From: Deltaproteobacteria bacterium
GTDB taxonomy: Bacteria > Desulfobacterota > DSM-4660 > Desulfatiglandales > Desulfatiglandaceae
DNA: 8,211 nt
Reading direction: 5' to 3'
Assembly (NCBI GenBank): GCA_021159825.1
Contig: JAGHDR010000162.1
Coordinates: forward strand, 1-8,211
Position numbers and translations under genes: made by a program. Positions 6,038-8,211 of the stretch are shown here, in pieces. Numbering within the stretch: position 1 is the first letter of the stretch; every line of letters starts with the position of its first letter. The notes under the pieces are model-generated. The model searched no databases and was not told the origin of the DNA. It saw only the letters and a list, made by a program, of their open reading frames with translations.

Positions 6038-8211
6038 ATGACATTCAGACTGGAAATCAGATTGAAAGACACGCTGATAGATGCATTGGGCGCGAGTATT
6101 CAAAAAAAATCGAAGGCGTACTTCGGGTTTGACGTGGATGATGTTCGGGTGATCCGGGTTCTGACCCTTGACGCCCATTTTGATGCCGATCAGCTATCAC
6201 GAATTCAAAACGAGATATTTACCAATCCCATCACCGAACAAAGTGCGTATACCCCAATTCAAAGGGATTTTGACTGGCTCATTTGGGTCGGTTTTCGGCC
6301 CGGTGTGCGAGATACGGCGGGAAGTACCGCCCGTGAAGCCATCGAAGATCTTCTGGGTGTCACGTTTAAATCCGGGGAGGCTGTTTACACGTCAAAATGC
6401 TATGAAATAAGAGGGGAACTTACTCAAGTTCAGGTCCATCGCATTGCGACGGAGCTTCTGGCCAACGCAGCGATTCAGCAGTGGAAAATTTTCTCCAGGG
6501 AAGACTGGAATTCCGAAGAAGGCCTTGGATTCCTGATACCAAAAGTTATCCTGAGCCATGAACCGGAAGTGAAAACTTTGTCCATTGAAAGCAATGAAGC
6601 GCTAAAATGCATTTCCAAAGAGAGGAATCTGGCACTTCAGGATCGGGATATCCCGGTGATCCGCGCCTATTTTTTGCGGAAGGACATTTTAGAGGAACGG
6701 GAAAAAGTGGGGCTCGGTCTTCCCACCGATGTGGAGCTGGAATACATTTCCCAGGCTCGAAGCGATCACTGCAACCACAACACGTTCCGGGGGAAATTTC
6801 ATTACCACGACCTCCAGAGCGGTGAGCGGCAAACCATCGACAGCCTCTTTAAAACCTGTATTGAAGCGCCGACCCTGAAAATCCAGTCGGAAAAGGATTG
6901 GGTGGTCTCGGTTTTGTGGGATAACGCGGGCGTGGCCCGATTTGACCCCGACCATTACTACTGCATCACGGGGGAAACCCACAACAGCCCGTCCAACATG
7001 GAAGCCTATGGCGGGTCCATTACCGGAATCGTGGGAATTTACAGGGATCCCATGGGGACCGGAAAAGGATCAAAACTCATTTTGGGCATGTATGGGTATT
7101 GCGTGGGTCATCGGGATTACCATGGGGATCTAGAACCCCACCTTCATCCGAGACGCCTGTTGGTTGGTATTATTGAGGGAGTTCGAGACGGCGGCAACAA
7201 AAGCGGTATTCCCACGCCCTACGGCCTGCTTCTGTTTGACGAAAGCTATACGGGAAAATGTTTGGTGTTTGTGACGGCCCTGGGTATCATGCCCTCAAAG
7301 GTGGAAAACCGGCCGTCACACGAAAAAACCACGTCCCCGGGCGATCTGATTATTATGAGCGGTGGAAGGGTGGGAAAAGACGGTATTCACGGGGTGACGG
7401 CGGCATCCGAAACCTACTCCGAAAACACACCGGCGGGCCATGTGCAGATCGGCGATCCCTATACCCAGAAAAAAATGCACGACTTTCTCCTGGAAGTCCG
7501 GGATGAAGGCCTGATTCACTTTATCACCGACAATGGGGGCGGGGGGCTTTCTTCTTCCGTGGGCGAGTCGGCGCGCTTCAGCAACGGCTGTATAGTACAC
7601 CTGGACAGGGTGCCGCTGAAATATGAAGGATTGAACCAATGGGAAATATGGGTATCCGAGTCCCAGGAACGGATGACCATCGCTGTAAAACCGGAACATC
7701 TGGATCGCTTCATGGCGCTCTCCCACAAGCATGCGGTTTTAAGCACCGTCATCGGGGAATACACTGACTCCGGTTTTTTGCACCTGAAATACCACCACGA
7801 AACCTGCGCCTACATTCGAATGGATCTGCTGGAATCGGATTTTCCACAATGGGAATTTGATGCGGAGTGGATCCCCCCGAAAATGCGCGGTTTGACGGAA
7901 CCGATCATCACCGAACCCGAGAATCACGGTGCCCTCCTTCACGCCATGCTGCAGCGGCCTAACATCTGCTCCCGCAACTGGATCGCCAGGCAATATGACC
8001 ATGAAGTCCAGGGGACCAGCGTCATCAAACCCCTGGTGGGAAAAGAGCGAGATACGCCATCGGATGCCGCAGTAATTCGGCCGGTGCTGAAATCCTTAAG
8101 AGGGATTGTCGTATCACAGGCCATAAATCCTGCCTATTCCAAAATTGATACCTACCACATGACCACGGCGACCATGGATGAATCGGTCAGAAAAGTCCTG
8201 GCGGTGGGGGG
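6038..8211 (+). CDS. purL: PurL, phosphoribosylformylglycinamidine (FGAM) synthase, N-terminal 724 codons (3' end outside window)
   Basis: PurL carries out the ATP- and glutamine-dependent conversion of FGAR to FGAM in purine synthesis. The frame stays open from 6038 to the right edge. Residues 1 to about 90 resemble a PurS-like unit (FRLEIRLKDTLIDALG, then FDWLIWVGFRPGVRD), fused at the front as in the long deltaproteobacterial PurL. The synthase core then shows: QARSDHCNHNTFRG (239-252); the phosphate/metal loop GETHNSPSNMEAYGGSITG (312-330); RDPMGTGKGSK (336-346); GGNKSGIPTPYG (385-396); DGIHGVTAASE (448-458); ITDNGGGGLSSSVGE (496-510); and SESQERM (540-546). Position 316 is Ser where E. 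coli-type PurL has the second His of ETHNHP. A second-half motif DHEVQGTSVIKP (654-665) begins the pseudo-repeat. No glutamine amidotransferase domain is in view; it may lie beyond the edge or be a separate PurQ. ATG 6038 has AAGGA at 6026-6030 with a 7-base gap. An in-frame ATG at 5999 has no ribosome binding site and was not chosen. Confidence 0.88.
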   Translation, partial: MTFRLEIRLKDTLIDALGASIQKKSKAYFGFDVDDVRVIRVLTLDAHFDADQLSRIQNEIFTNPITEQSAYTPIQRDFDWLIWVGFRPGVRDTAGSTAREAIEDLLGVTFKSGEAVYTSKCYEIRGELTQVQVHRIATELLANAAIQQWKIFSREDWNSEEGLGFLIPKVILSHEPEVKTLSIESNEALKCISKERNLALQDRDIPVIRAYFLRKDILEEREKVGLGLPTDVELEYISQARSDHCNHNTFRGKFHYHDLQSGERQTIDSLFKTCIEAPTLKIQSEKDWVVSVLWDNAGVARFDPDHYYCITGETHNSPSNMEAYGGSITGIVGIYRDPMGTGKGSKLILGMYGYCVGHRDYHGDLEPHLHPRRLLVGIIEGVRDGGNKSGIPTPYGLLLFDESYTGKCLVFVTALGIMPSKVENRPSHEKTTSPGDLIIMSGGRVGKDGIHGVTAASETYSENTPAGHVQIGDPYTQKKMHDFLLEVRDEGLIHFITDNGGGGLSSSVGESARFSNGCIVHLDRVPLKYEGLNQWEIWVSESQERMTIAVKPEHLDRFMALSHKHAVLSTVIGEYTDSGFLHLKYHHETCAYIRMDLLESDFPQWEFDAEWIPPKMRGLTEPIITEPENHGALLHAMLQRPNICSRNWIARQYDHEVQGTSVIKPLVGKERDTPSDAAVIRPVLKSLRGIVVSQAINPAYSKIDTYHMTTATMDESVRKVLAVG

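Noticed and set aside
7316..7732. Minus-strand open frame of 138 codons inside purL
   Set aside because: It lies wholly antisense to conserved PurL motifs and has no recognisable domain.

Overview
The window looks like ordinary bacterial chromosome from a sulfate-reducing-type deltaproteobacterium (Desulfobacterota, probably near Desulfobacterales). This is inferred from the protein styles: a long PurL with a PurS-like front end and an ETHNS motif, a LarE tail, a lone HyuA-type ATPase next to a histone-deacetylase-like amidohydrolase, and a ClpX-like ATPase without a zinc finger. Base composition is roughly balanced by eye. No database search was possible, so the taxonomy is a guess.

Layout. 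(1) Positions 1-262 hold the C-terminal end of larE, entering from the left. (2) Positions 256-430 hold a small repeat-bounded element. Two oppositely oriented tracts of 7-base units (TTGTCAG type on the left, CTGACAA type on the right) enclose the first part of a four-helix-bundle (23S rRNA intervening-sequence-type) gene, which is cut short where it runs into the right tract. The larE stop codon lies in the left tract, and a good promoter match overlaps the right tract. (3) Positions 526-3995 hold three same-strand genes: a HyuA-type hydantoinase/oxoprolinase ATPase, a class II-type deacetylase with an extra C-terminal double-CxxC tail, and a small acidic protein of unknown function. The first two are 3 bases apart, and the second has its ribosome binding site inside the first, so they are very probably co-translated. 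(4) Positions 4014-5843, minus strand, hold a ClpX-like AAA+ unfoldase. It has no zinc-binding domain, keeps a ClpP-docking-type IGF loop, and carries about 190 extra C-terminal residues. It converges on the small acidic gene with only 18 bases between stop codons. (5) Positions 5850-6037 are a divergent intergenic region with a promoter candidate for each direction. (6) Positions 6038-8211 hold the first 724 codons of purL, open at the right edge.

How the genes may work together. PurL and LarE are metabolic housekeeping or cofactor genes. The HyuA/deacetylase pair suggests a small amide-cleaving pathway: an ATP-dependent step on a lactam or carbonyl substrate and a zinc-dependent deacylation. 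The substrate cannot be read from the sequence. The ClpX-like protein may feed substrates to ClpP with a specificity different from canonical ClpX. The least ordinary items are the repeat-bounded gene remnant, the promoter it appears to supply, the zinc-ribbon-like tail on the deacetylase, and the remodelled ClpX.
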